Shown here piece by piece: positions 50,721 through 63,470 of a DNA stretch of 64,000 nt (position 1 is its first letter; every line of letters starts with the position of its first letter). This stretch comes from Membranipora membranacea. Lineage: Eukaryota > Bryozoa > Gymnolaemata > Cheilostomatida > Membraniporidae. The translations under genes and the position numbers were made by a program. Under the pieces are notes generated by a model. The model was not told where the DNA came from, did not search any database, and was given only the letters and a program-made list of their open reading frames with translations. The DNA lies in assembly GCA_914767715.1 (NCBI GenBank), contig OU612068.1:17610001-17674000 (forward strand), read 5' to 3'.

Positions 50721-53700
50721 ATGGCTTCAAATGAGAGTGTCAAACTTCTACTTGAAAATGAGTCCGAAGTTTTCAAAAATGCGGCACAGACTCTGCTACG
50801 AATATTTGGCAATGTAACCAAAGACCCTGCCAACGAAAAGTATCGTAAGGTGAAGCTGTCCAGTAAAGTTGTATCAGAAACGCTACTTCCATGTTTTGGT
50901 GCGATGGAATGTCTGTTTGATGCGGGTTTTATTGAGGTGAGTTAACTGATTGAAAAAAAGTCCACCAATTTATGCTGAATGCTTGTTAGATGAACAAATG
51001 GCTGATCGTATAAACCTCATATTGATAAGTTTGAAGTAGCACCTGCGAACTGATGTTAGTTCTTAATGCAGTATAGTATTTTACTGCAATTGAAAGCTCG
51101 CTGATAAAAGTCGATTTTTTATCATCATTACTCAAAAACCTACTATGAATAAAGTAGGTAGTCTTGAAATGAGTCTTTATCATACACTGCTCCAAAAGTT
51201 TGCTAATCAATTGACTGACTTCATTGCAAGGGTTATAATATACAGATTTGGAGTAAATATGGAGTAAGAACATGCTGTATCATTTAGCATGTGATTCTTC
51301 TAATTCCAATTTTACCTCTTTAGGATGAAAGTAATGAATATTTAGTTCTACCGATGGAGCAAGAGCTTAGCACCACCAAATCAATCTGTGATCAGATTTC
51401 AGCTCAGCTTTCTGGTGCTAGCCAGTTACACGTATCACAGATGGTATGCAGCTCCGGAGATGCTGCTGTGGCCTCAACAACAGCCTCCAAACAGGCGGAA
51501 CCCCCACAGGAGAACAAGCAAGAGTCACAACCAAAATGGCCCAAATGGAAGTTTCCAACATTGCCACACACTATTGAGGTAAAGTAGACATATTATTAGT
51601 TCATTAAGAGCTTGAACAGAGATGATGTTTCTTGCAACAATGAATTAAAAATCAGAATTGACTATCTCACCTAGAGTGTGATAGCTCTGTCACATAAAAA
51701 AAAACTTAAAGCTGCAATCAAAGTTCACATTTTAGGTTTTGATTATAAATCTTTTCAGGTGAGTGAAATGACATTTTACCGGAAGCTGAAGAGTGCATTT
51801 GATCATGTGCTCATGTACGAAGACTTACAGCTACAAGAGAAGGCCAGATCAGTTGTGCCACAAGAAAGGCTTAAACAAATGGCTGCCGAGAAATTTGAAT
51901 CTGCAAAGGTAATAGTCAGATTCATACCGTTCTGTGTTTTTTTTTCACAAAATTTTCTATTCCAATCAATCAGTTAATTAAAACGTTACATGACCTGTTT
52001 TGATGGGGCTATCTGGCATTTGAAAATAAAGCAGGTGCTATACTGTCCATTTTCTTATGTCCATGTGCTGTTCACAGTGCTCATTTACAGTCTGGAGCTG
52101 TGCTGCCGTAAACTAAGAGGAGAAGATTTACAAACAATTGTTTTTGCTCCATTTTTAAGGCTGATACCAAGTTTGATCTGGCTGACTTCTATATTATTGA
52201 GTTGATGGACTGGTATAGAGAAGACTTCTTTAGATGGGTCAATGCTCCTGACTGTGAAAGGTGTGAAGGTAGGTGCTAAGTCTTTCTCCCAACCCAGTGA
52301 TAGTGAAATGCTCGCAACTTGCAATAAAATAAAATGATATACTACGGCTAATATCGCTTTAAATGGTAAAGATTTTTTTGAAATGCTATTGAATTCCAGG
52401 CCATATGATTTGGAAATCCATTAAAACGCTTGTCGCTCTTTAATCAGTAATGGTGGTCATAGACAATTGAATCAAGATTTTTTTTACTATCGCCAAATCA
52501 TATTTATATGGAATCGGGTGATTAGCCTCACATGCAAAGCATATGAAAGAGAAAACTAAGTACAACTTACCACAAGCTGTAAATCAAAATGACTGCCATC
52601 ATGGAATTCAACACACCCTTGAACCACGGTTATGAACATTTTTTCTGACCTTGAGGATGTTATGTGCCATAGTTTTTAATCCATATATTTGAATGGACAC
52701 CTTTAAATAATTCCCTTGATATCACAGGTAAAACGCAGCAGGCAGGAATGGGACAGCCTAATAGTGATGATATAAGATGGGGAGCGGGTAGGGTCGAGCT
52801 GTACAGATGTACAATCTGTTCCCATGTGACCAGATTTCCTCGTTACAACCATCCAGGTAAGCATTGATATTCGTCGCAGTCACTTTTACAATAAATTTTT
52901 CTCGATTAAAGACTTGTATTGAAAGTCCGGGAGACTGACATCATAATGCAGAGAATATGAGTTACCTTCCCTTGTGGCAGGCACTTCTTCCACCATCAAA
53001 AGTTCATGCCAAGTGAACCATTTTATTTTTTCACCATGCAAATCTGACTGACTATAACATACGCTGTTCTTTGGGTAGTCTTTAACATAGTAAATTTATG
53101 GTATTTATTGAGTATCTGTGGCATAATTAAATGTCACTAAGAACCTCTACTAAACCATATGAGCCAATCATCGGCATGAAAAATATGGTTTAAAATGTCT
53201 TTTGCTTGGGAAACCAAGTGATGTCCTTATGCTGGGTATCTTGCATGCATTCGAAAGCTTTATTATGATTTCTTATTCTCTTATTTATTGTTTTGCGCCA
53301 AATTTACACATCACTCAGCTGTCATCATTCACTTGGAACAAACAACGCAAGCTAAGGCAGAGTTATCTCCTCTATAGGGAGGACAATTACTCAGTTTATC
53401 ATTTCCTGTACAGTCAGCCTCGACAGGTAAAATGATTCCTCCATCCCAGATAAATTCGTTAGCTTGAGGTTGAGATGTCAACGGTTCTGAATCTTTATCC
53501 ACACACACATATGATGTAGTTGCACGTTTCCTGGTAGGTTCAAAATCGTCTTGATTGCCTCCATTATGTTCTATTTCTGACATAAGATAGCCTTTGTATT
53601 CTAACTGCCATTTACTTGTTGGGCACCCAGTGACTGCTGGAATCATCAACTTTGTAACTCGTTGGTCAGTCTCACAAACTGTACAAGGTACCATGTGGTG

Positions 53701-56700
53701 TTGCAGGTGTATCAGATCTGGCATGAATTTGACGTAGTATTGAACGGGTCTCAGAGTAGAATGCAGTGCTTTTGATGGACTATTTGATATGTAGTAATCA
53801 GGATCGGAAGGTAAACACTGGTAGTTAGAGCCACCACCTGATGAGGATGTGTCAGGACCAGCCATTGTTCCAGTGTAGATCATCCTTGAGGCAGCTGGAC
53901 ACGATTTTTTACCCCAACGTATATAAGTCACACCTCCATAGGTAGGCAATGAGTTAGACAGTTGAGACCACTCTGTAACACAGCATATTGCATATTATTG
54001 CATTCTGCTCACGATGAATATATCTTAGGTTCTTCAGGTAGCAACATGATTGATATTGTACACTAATGGATAGAAACTTAATATGTAGAATTGTATATAG
54101 AAATTGTACAAGAACTGGCTCAACTAATATGATATGGGACATAAGGCCAATTAAAATTCAGGTAATTAAATGGAGTTAGTCGTCTCCTCCGAAGTGCCTT
54201 GGCGCAATACCTTTATTGACTTTACTGTTAATGATTCCCTCTAGTATCTGCAAAGATGCAAAGTCAGTTCCATCTTTTCCTGGCAGCCCGTCTCGGCCAT
54301 CAGCCCCCTGTGAGGACAGACAATGGTGGCACTTTTCAGCTGCCTTGCATTATATAGCGTTCTGGGGCTGGTTAGAATTAGGATGCGGCTAAATGTCTGC
54401 TAAATTATATTTAGCAGACATTTAGCTGAGCTTAAACCAGATTTTAAAAAAAAGCCAGATAAATCTCTAGTTAAAACCAGCCCCTGGTCATCATTTCAAA
54501 TAATGATATCAAAATATAATATGTATATATATATTGATATTCAACTCTTCTGTGGACAAGCTGAGTCTCAATTGGCTTGGGCCTTATATAGTAACTGAAG
54601 TAGCTACGCTCCAGATGGAATCTACACCCGTCTTTCTGAATATATAATAATAAGTCACTTGTTTGATTCCTTATTTTGATTGAATCTAAATTAATAAACA
54701 GAGCAACATCATTGTTATCTCAGGTTAATTTTCAGAATACAAAAACCGCAAATATTTGATTGACTAACTCACTCTAGGACCTGGCGGGCCTATCGGTCCT
54801 TGTATCGAAGACAGATGTAGTTGCGATGTTGATAGAACTTCTCTCTTGTATTCGTTAGTGCCAAGTTTTGTGTTTCTACAAATCTGTAAGGATAAAGATA
54901 AACCAATGGTTGAGCTTCGCCACATGTTTTCTAGATAGGATAGTCTTACAGATGCTTAATTTGCAAAGGATCATCCTTGTGCAAATAGCGTATTCAACAT
55001 TAGTTTTGCTGATGTACCTAGGTTTTGGGGACATATTAGACCAAATCAGTTTGCTTAGTAACCACTCCGCACCACATAATACAAAAACTAAACTAAAACA
55101 TGACCAGGATGTGACTGCAAATATCAAGTGCTCAAAGAGCTCTCTGCCATAACATAACCAAATGAAAAGTTTTATTCGAGGATTGATTGCAGCATTGTAT
55201 CTGTGTTAATCACGACTTCACCAACCTTCTCAAGGGTTTTCATCTCAGATTTTATTTCACTGTTCTCATTTGTGACTGTGACCAGTTCATGAGTGATCAT
55301 CTCGAGCTTATAAGATATGTAGTAAGCTCCATAAACTAGCCCACAGAACATCAGAATATGTAGAGCTATGCTCAGAGCAGACAACCATGTTGGTAATGTT
55401 GTCTGCCCGAGTTGCTTAGTATCTGAGACCTTCTGCTTTTCCTCCATATCCGAACCTATTGCGTCAACCGGCAAACAGGATTCTGTCCATCTAAAGGTTG
55501 AAACTGGCTTGTTGTATGTTGTATGGTGGGAGTGCACAGGTGCAGCACCTGGATACAAATGCCATAGGAGATTAAAAGATATATGAGCCTGTACCTGATT
55601 TTACACAAACCTCTTCAAGAATAATACTTTGAGTGGCAGTCAATTGACATAATACATTTCTTCTAAATTCCTATTATCATCTGACAATGTCGATCACTGG
55701 AAAATTATGATGATGATGATAATGATGATGATGATGATGATGAATGCAAATATTTTTACCAGCATGGAAATATTTATGTGTAAGCCCAACTGGAGAGTTT
55801 TTTATTATGACAGAGTCAGCCAGCAGCTTTCAAATGTTTCCAATTCATCAGTCAATTTCCAGTCAAAATGTGATAAAGTTTTTGTCACGTTGATGTAAAT
55901 CTACCACTTATTTTGTTTTCACAGGCAAATTGCTGGAAACTCGTCGAGGGCGATGTGGAGAGTGGGCAAATTGTTTTACTTTGGTATGCAGATCTTTTGG
56001 GTATGAAGCCCGACATGTCCTGGACTGGACTGACCATGTATGGACAGAGGTTTTCTCACATTCACAACAAAGATGGCTCCACTGCGATCCTGGTGAGTTT
56101 ACAAGCAATTGCTGCTATGAAAGCTCAAAGATAAGCGACGACAGTTTTCAGCAATTATTTCAAAATAGGTTTAATCTTGTCAAGGTTCTCCCCACCCTGA
56201 GCTAGAACAAAGTTGATCTAATTTGCCCGCAGTCCAATTATCCCCATTTTACTGGTTAGGTGGCGGCTCGAACCCTAATACAGGCGAACTGTATCATGCT
56301 TGATCTAGCTCTGGGCCATGATCTTGTATTGCACCAGCCCCCCCTCCCCCCTAGAACAAGTTTGATCCAGTTTGCCTGCTTACTAGTTGCTCCCATTCCA
56401 CTGGGCGCGACCTGTGGAGGGGAAGCAACTCCTAATGCAGGCAAATAAACCAAACTTGGTCTAGGCCCCCACTACCCCATCTCCGCTACCGTATCCACTG
56501 TGTCTGTTATTGTTTGCGTCATAACCTGTAACATATTGGTTATCTCGCCTATAATATGGTGGTGATTTATCCTTAGAAAAACCTCTCTTCACTTCTCTCC
56601 TTTTCTTGAAGGTGAGAAAGCCTTAGACAGGCCATTGTTATATGAGGCTGGCTGGGGTAAGAAGCTCACCTATGTAATAGCTTTCTCTAAAGATGAGATC

Positions 56701-59700
56701 AATGATGTCACTTGGAGATATACGGCTGACCATCAAGCTCTCATATTGAGAAGGTATTTGTGTAGATAATAACAACATGATAAAATTATATATACTATCT
56801 TAGGGAAGTAAATATCAGCTAGAGTTTAATTTAGCTCGCTTGAGTTTGACTCTTTGAGAAGTAACACTAATTTGAGCTAGTTTAGGTTGGAGTAAAGTAA
56901 TTTTCTATTTAAAGGTTGTTCAAAATGACAAACCTTTCATCCTGCAAAAACTCTTGGCCTTTGGCTGTCATTTCCATGAGCAAGAGGTGATTGGTAATGG
57001 CATTTTGTATAATCATTCCTCACTGAAGAAACAATCTCAAAATATAAATTGAATTCGAAGTTTGATTGAGATCACAGAAAAATTACGAAATTTGAATTTA
57101 ATTCGGATTTAGTTGCAGTTAGATTTGCCTGCTAACCTACCCCCGTAAATATCTGAAAATGCCCAAATGCGTATGTGTGACAGAATTATTTAGAATTTCT
57201 AGAATAACTTGAATATGTGACACAAAGGAAGAAAGGCTACTATCATTCTTAAGACAGGAGCATATTATTGCTCCCTTAATGCAATGAGACTTGGCTGCCT
57301 GTCTGACAGATGTTGTGTGGTTTACTCGTGAACCCTACAGAATTGGAATTATTAGAATTGGGAGCAGTTTGATAGGCTTAGACCCAACCAAAAAAAATTT
57401 AAAAAGTTTGAAATTATCAAAGCGATTGAAAGTTTTGAATCTCCTATGATGAATACATGTCACTTTCGTTATTCTACATAATAATAATAAAATATAAATA
57501 TTAATATTACATATTTTTTTATTCTTCAGGACGGAATGTAGAGAAAAATGGTTATTGAATGTCATAAACAGTCTCAGAATAGAAAGACATAAAGGGATGA
57601 GTGATGTTGTGAAGAAAGTTCATCAGCTCAGACTAATCAAAGAGGGCGCTGAGTTCATCGGTGGTAAGGTCAGTTGGCCCATCAGGAATATCCTGAGTAG
57701 AATGACTTTCATATTGAAGCATTATTTCGAGACAATTTTGGTTCATTATTATGATCAGGACACGTTTTATTGAGGATGAGGTATAATAATTTTATAAATA
57801 AACAAAAATAACAACTTGTTGAACTCATAAAAAAAACCATAAAATACATGCACAAAAATAATTATTAGATGGAAAATGTTTTGATTCGGAGTTGCGTTGC
57901 AATAACATGTTGTTTTCTCTAAATCTAGTGGCCAATTTTGCTACTACTTAATTAGTAAGATGAATTTAACTCCAGATCAAAGGGAATGGATTGACCCTGA
58001 TCTTGACCAATCTTTCTTGGCGTCTAGTCCTCATTAAAATAACAACAAGATTTTTTTTTTTTTGCAGAAAAAGGAAATATCTGCCGGTGAGATGATTGGG
58101 AGACAAACAGGAAGTTTGCAATGGAGGGAATCCCGAGGGGAAACAGGAGATAACTCCAAACTCTCTCCAAACTCATCATTCACACCCAACAGAGAGAATT
58201 TGTCACAGGGTGAGATGACAGTGACATTCTGTTCCTCGACAAACAGTTATACACAATCAGGGGAGACAAAGGAAAAACATGACTGGAAAACATGTAAGAA
58301 AATAAAACATTGCACTTTTGAATAATTTTAGTGTTATATAGAGGTTCATTATTTCTAAATATGTTCTAGCCCTAGCTTGGGACAAATCCAGATTTCGCAA
58401 ACTCGGTACCACATTCTTCTTCGAATCCTCTACCTAATGTTCTTGCGGAATCTACTCTGAATGTATTGTTAAAACATAAAATACAACTCAGCTGCTTTTC
58501 TACCGAGAGACAGAATGCCTATTCAACAGTTCAATGGAGAAAAGATCTACCTGCATTTTTTCTTAGTTTCCGAAAAGTATAACACACCTCAATTATTGCT
58601 GTAAGAAGTTATATTCTGTTTTTTTCTAGCTATATTTGAAGGTGAAAACATTCAAAGGAATGTTGAGATAGACTGGAATATGGTTTATTTGGCAAGAACA
58701 AAGTTATCATCATCTGCTACCATAAGCTGGAAGTTTGACCTTTCTGATACTGGTAGGTACAGGGTCATATCAAAAGAATAAACAATCTTTATTCTCTTAT
58801 TGCACCACCTGATTTATCTTAATACGTCCATATGATAACATCAGTTATACATAGCATACAATTATACTGGGGTGTCTTTGCATGGTTAGCGAGGAAAATT
58901 TTTGCAGTCACTTCACTCAGATATCTCGTATTTTGATCTTTCAATAAGGCAAATTTGTTCCAAGTTGTTATATATATATATTAAGTTCCATCAAGGAGCT
59001 ATGAATTAACCATGAGACATAATTTGCCACCCATTAATCAGCTGCAAAACATTTACTCTACATGCAACCAATAATTGAAACTGGAGCTTTTTGCTGATAG
59101 TCTGTGCAAGGATAGGTGTGTGGTGGTCAAAACGATCAGATTCAGTCGCATAGCGCAGTTTATATAACTGTTTGTGTTTCATGATGAAGTGTGTCTTAAC
59201 CAATGATAAGCTGGCTCAACTCTTATACAACTTCTCTCAGGTGCCATCTTCCTCAGTGCACCCATTTCTGCTATTTCTAATTTATTCAGGTAAATCACTA
59301 GAAAGTGCAGAAGTATATGTGAGCTCACAGACGTTTCACTCAGGATGTATACAATGGTCTCTAGAAGATAGCAGTGGTAAATCTGTCAGCATTCAGTGTG
59401 AGTTGAAATCTAGTCAATAACTCGATAGGTTCTGCTTCCATTAAACATGTGCTGTTGGTAACCTGTCAGCTGACAGTATTGTAAAATCTATGCGGATGCC
59501 AGATGCAGATAGGTTCTGCTTCCATTATCGACTGGCTGTCAGCAACATGTCAGCCAGCAGTCATTGAAAACTTATTATGCGGTACAGAAGATGTCATACT
59601 GCTTGTTCACACTATAAGCTCACATCCACCAGGTTATTCCGTTTAATTCCTCTTAAAAAAATCCAATATCAGGTCATATAGTTGAAAAATACCTTTATAA

Positions 59701-60153
59701 TCCATGGAATCCAGAATCAAACAGCAAAGATCAGTGCCTGTGCTAGTAGTCTAAGTGCCCTGAAGGCTACAAGTGCATGTTTGTGATATTACAGTAACAT
59801 TATCAAACATTTATCACAAATCACAATGAATGATTGATACCGTAATGCCACAAACATTCGCTTGCACCAATCTGAGCCCTTAGATTAGGCCTTGGCAGTA
59901 AGCGGGATATATTATGGGCCCTACGTTGTCCCTGCTTCAGCGTTGCAGCGCACTTTTTATCATACTCATACCTATACTCTTTACAGCTAATCAGCGATGT
60001 TGTGTAGATTCATTCAAAGGCTCAACATCTGTTGTTCTAAAAGCTCATCTCAGCGGAGGAGACAACGGTGATGCCTGGCAGCACACTCAGCTTTTCCGAC
60101 AGAAGCGCGGCAGTAAAGAGGATATGATGAAAGTAACACTCAAGTTCTCCTGA
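50721..60153 (+). CDS. NGLY1: Peptide:N-glycanase (NGLY1)
   Basis: Cytosolic amidase that strips N-glycans from misfolded glycoproteins during ER-associated degradation. Exons: 50721-50936, 51324-51578, 51759-51908, 52160-52268, 52728-52856, 55925-56092, 56612-56753, 57530-57668, 58068-58293, 58630-58752, 59290-59397, 59987-60153, giving 643 residues (human enzyme 654). Exons 1-2 encode a PUB domain ([31 protein letters not shown]), which in the family binds p97/VCP. The transglutaminase-like core has two CxxC pairs (CERC, CTIC) for zinc. Its triad is intact: C297 in [13 protein letters not shown]324 in WTDHVWTEV and D341 in WLHCDPGE. Exons 9-12 form the C-terminal PAW/sugar-binding region ([37 protein letters not shown]). 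The start is the first ATG before the PUB domain. ATTAAA lies about 30 bases after the stop. Intron 5 hosts a collagen gene on the other strand. Confidence 0.97.
52930..53095 (-). mobile_element. MITE copy in NGLY1 intron 5
   Basis: In reverse orientation it contains TTAAAGACTACCCAAAGAAC, the TTATAGTCAGTCAG block, GGTGGAAGAAGTGCCT and CTCTGCATTATGATGTCAGT. These are the same ordered segments as the copies at 18462 and 18935. Confidence 0.75.
53284..53289 (-). promoter_or_regulatory. Poly(A) signal of the nested collagen gene
   Basis: AATAAA on the minus strand about 40 bases after the collagen stop codon, a typical position. Confidence 0.5.
53329..55447 (-). CDS. Membrane-anchored short-chain collagen (C4 family)
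   Basis: Exons: 55447-55226, 54883-54773, 54307-54211, 53972-53329, giving 357 residues with consistent phases. The start MEEKQKVSD is followed by a hydrophobic segment (about residues 22-44, [20 protein letters not shown]) with no signal-peptide context, suggesting a type II membrane protein. A short heptad-like stretch ([19 protein letters not shown]) could trimerise. Then come about seven Gly-X-Y triplets ([22 protein letters not shown]). The C-terminal 210 residues match short-chain collagen C4 proteins of sponges and other invertebrates: [73 protein letters not shown] and LACVVCSK, with the cysteines kept. A 5' non-coding exon is likely (acceptor CTTTAG near 55494). It lies antisense inside NGLY1 intron 5. 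Confidence 0.85.
54388..54426. repeat. Hairpin palindrome, 17-base arms
   Basis: GCTAAATGTCTGCTAAA and its exact reverse complement are separated by 5 bases. It lies in a collagen-gene intron. Confidence 0.9.
55707..55743. repeat. GAT/ATG trinucleotide microsatellite
   Basis: About twelve ATG-type triplets with one interruption, in NGLY1 intron 5 just upstream of exon 6. Confidence 0.9.
59425..59565. repeat. Tandem duplication, 84-base period
   Basis: ATAGGTTCTGCTTCCATTA followed by a CTGT.GG.AAC.TGTCAGC segment occurs twice (from 59425 and from 59509). It lies in the last intron of NGLY1. Confidence 0.7.
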
Positions 60154-61426
60154 TGCTGCAGTATTCCAGCTGTTTACACCGACCATTAAAGGTTTTCCTT
60201 TGTCCATCACGATGCCATAACAACGATTCGCTGCATTCATAGCTATTTCAAATAATGAATTTTAACATGTATGTCATTATGGCGATTGGCCCATATATGA
60301 TGATAGTGACCACCAAAATCATTACTATGCATGCCAAGATGGCTCTATTTCTATGACCTCATTCTAGTCACCAACTGGATCATGTTTGTGTTGGCAGTAC
60401 ACTAATTATTTATGCTTTTATTGCTTCTATTGGCCCAAGGTCATGTTTTAAATCTGTAAGTTCATCTCTGCATAGGTACGCGTTGTAAATTCAGATCTTC
60501 AACACCACGGGTCAAATTGCTGTAGACACTCTAATATTATATACATTTATTATGATTGTGATGGTGAGAAACCTACTCCCTGACGGGCAGACTATCAGGT
60601 AATAGCTGAAGACCAACTTGAAAATGATAAACAGTTTATTATTATTCAGCCATCTAGACCCTGAAACATATATGCCGATCAGAATCTTAGATCATAACCG
60701 GTTGTGATGTTTCTTAAGTTATTATAATTACTTGATAACATTATGTTTTCTTATACCAGGTCACTAAAAATATGAATTAATTTTGAAAATTCACATTTTA
60801 TTCGAAGTTTTATGCTATTGACAGTCAATCCAACTGTTTGTTTGAAATGAAATAAAAGATGTTGACTGTGTTAATCTCAACTTCATTGGTAATTCAGCCA
60901 CTGTGGCTATTTGCTGAAGATTGTGATCATGTAGGCTATGCGTGATAACAGAAATCCTAAGTGTATAGCTACAGTTTTCCAATGATCACCTTTTAATTCC
61001 TACATTATAAATTGAATAGGAATCTTACAAAAGGAGCCAGAAAACTGGCTGTATACAAAATAAAAATATCAAAGTTGGTTGATTTGGAAAAATATCATTT
61101 ACAAAACACACAAACATGTTAATACTTATTTATATGTTTATGACTTAAAGCCTACTAGTAATTGTAATTGAGAAATCAAGACCAATTCTAGAGAACCCAG
61201 ATAACTGGAGGATAAGGAAAATAGAACAATGGAAGTTGTCGATTTAAAAAAGAAATGGTCATAATTTGATTATTTTTGCCATTAGTAGTATGTGACGCAA
61301 ATATTCCTATGCTATTAGGAAATATTTTTATGTGTGCATCTGCTTAAACATGTCTAGCTCCATGCCTGAGTTGCTGTGAGGGGCATGTGACCCTTACGCT
61401 TGAACTGGGTGTTCAATAGTTTGATT
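60154..61426. other. Convergent intergenic spacer between NGLY1 and the TIR-SAM gene
   Basis: About 1.3 kb of AT-rich sequence containing both 3' UTRs. ATTAAA at about 60184 and AATAAA at 60851-60856 are candidate NGLY1 poly(A) signals. No exon or RNA gene was recognised. Confidence 0.5.
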
Positions 61427-63470
61427 TTACTGGAGAGATCGGATTGCTGCCGTTAGTCTGAGAATAGACATTGTAGGTAGGCTGAGATCTTCTTTCAGCA
61501 TTTTGTAATAATGCTTTGGTTCTCTGCACAACATAAACTTCAGCTCTGTCAGTATATTGCCATCTGCAGCACCCAATCTAAAACCGTAAAGTTATTTGAT
61601 TACATGCTGAATTGGTAAGATTAGACTGAAAGAACAAAATATTGAAATGTTCCACAGTTAAATGAGCTATAGCTAGCCTTTTCACGGGGGGGGGGGGGGG
61701 GGGGGTGGTAATAAAAGAAAAAAGTATCCGCGTGACAGGCTAAGCTACAGCTATCAAAGCTCATTAATAATTCCTACTGCTCATTACCTTTCAACACAAT
61801 CCAAGATCTTTTGATTTTTCACCCACTCATTAACTTCATCCTCAGACCACGACATACAAGTCAGATCTTTTGATAGATTGATTGCAGCTGTGGGCACCTG
61901 TTTGACAGTCATCAGTTTTGTAGCTGTCAGAGATGGCTTTTCTGTAGTAGTTGTCAACACTTTATTTTCATTGCTGTCTTCCTGAGTGGTAAACTGTTCA
62001 TCTTCTATAAAGAAACAAGACAATTAATTAGGCAGTTGATTTTAATACAAGTATTTTGATTAATTTCAATTAAAAAACTTTCAAAATTGCTATCTCATTG
62101 CTCATTGCTGAGTGAGAGAGAGAGAGAGCCGCTAGAGGCATCGTTCCCAAAACGCACGCACACTCAAAAATGGAGCCAAATACATGCGGAGTGAGCGATA
62201 CGGTAACAAATTTGTCTAACTGAAAGACCAAATGAGCGAGGATCTTGAGCAAGGCGAGAGCAATAATTTGGGCCAAAAACACCACTCATTTTAATTTGAA
62301 AAACCCCTGTCGAGTCTTAGATGTTACATCAGTACTATCAAATTACCTTCCATTGGAGGTCCTTTTCCGCTACTACCCAAGGCATCGAGAAGACGTTCGA
62401 TAGTTGTCCCCCTCTGCTCTGAATCAGACAGATCGAATGTCATTTTCATACCTAACAGCATGCCTAACCATCCATCAGGAGAATAACCAGACTGAATCTT
62501 GATCGGAATGAACTCTCGCTGTAGTTTGTATGAATACTCTGCTTCTGTAGGGAAAGTGAGAGTCATGATGAAAATCAAGGGGATTAATGACAATTTTAAT
62601 GGCTAGTCTTGATCTAGCTTTAGACATCGATCAGCTTTCGCCCATAAATTAGTGAAAACCTAAATTAATGTACTATCAGCTGATCTTACAATCGAAGACA
62701 TCCCATGCATACTCAAGTTAGACTCAAAGGCTGTAAAAAGATACCGGCTGTTCCCGTTCTACTGGCAAGTCGTCGGCAACTTGAAGGGGGAGGGGGCAAC
62801 TTCAAATACATTCAAAAGGGATCAAACTTGATCTGAGCAGATGGGATCGAACTTGATCTGAGCAGATGGGATCGAACTTGACCCACACCCACACCCCCAC
62901 CCACACCCTTTGTTCTGAGACTATCCCTAATTCTACTGTTATTTCATAAGGGCAGAGTTGAAAGTGATATCACAAACCTGCTCGACATGCTGGGCTGTCC
63001 TTATACTCCTCAGATAACAAGATCAGCACCACTTTAGCTTTCTCAATGGCCTGGCTCATTGCTGACAGTGTACTCCCGTCTACAAAATATAAAAATTCAG
63101 AACTTTGACCAAATCTCTTTGCAGAAATATTGGTGAGCAGAATTATTTAAAACATTTTTCCGGATTATTATGGTAAGAATATTTTTCTTTACTGTGAGCA
63201 TGATGTTCTTTCTACGGGTTACTTCTGCCCTAAGAAGCATTTTCACAAAGGCTACAGCTTGAATTTTCACTTTTTAGATAACAGACAAGAGACGAGATAG
63301 GAGAAAGGTTACAAAACACCTGATCATCGGTTGAGCATAGGGCGGACGACAAATTTACTCACTCATATTATCTATGTCTAACCAAACTCTGTACCCGTTG
63401 TCCTGTAGAACTTGTTTCAGCTCCTTGGCATGTGTCTGGATCGACCAGCTGTAGCTTATCATGATATGCC
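61427..63470 (-). CDS. TIR-SAM domain protein (5' end not found)
   Basis: Exons on the minus strand: 63470-63363, 63079-62978, 62544-62347, 62004-61788, 61577-61427; phases agree. An upstream exon ending in phase 1 is required and was not identified. Exons 1-3 form a TIR domain: IMISYSWSIQTHAKELKQVL, GYRVWLDIDNM, KAKVVLILLSEEYKDSPACR, AEAEYSYKLQREFIPIKIQS and DGWLGMLLG. The glutamates of AEAEY lie where catalytically active NADase-type TIRs carry their key residue; whether this one is active is unknown. A Thr/Lys-rich linker follows, then a SAM-like domain (MSWSEDEVNEWVKNQKIL, LGAADGNILTEL, YYKMLKEDLSLPTMSILRLT). The TIR-then-SAM order is the reverse of SARM1. Probable role: innate immune or NAD-linked death signalling, by inference. 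Confidence 0.8.
61687..61708. repeat. Poly-G run
   Basis: About 20 consecutive G in the last intron of the TIR-SAM gene. The length may be affected by assembly error. Confidence 0.85.
62818..62883. repeat. 25-base tandem repeat
   Basis: GGGATC.AACTTGATCTGAGC plus AGAT is repeated about 2.6 times and is followed by a (CCCACA)n-like stretch. It lies in an intron of the TIR-SAM gene. Confidence 0.85.

Noticed and set aside
55913-56134. Alternative plus-strand frame in NGLY1 exon 6
   Set aside because: The neighbouring frame carries the catalytic CGEWANCF...WTDHVW motifs and correct splice phase.
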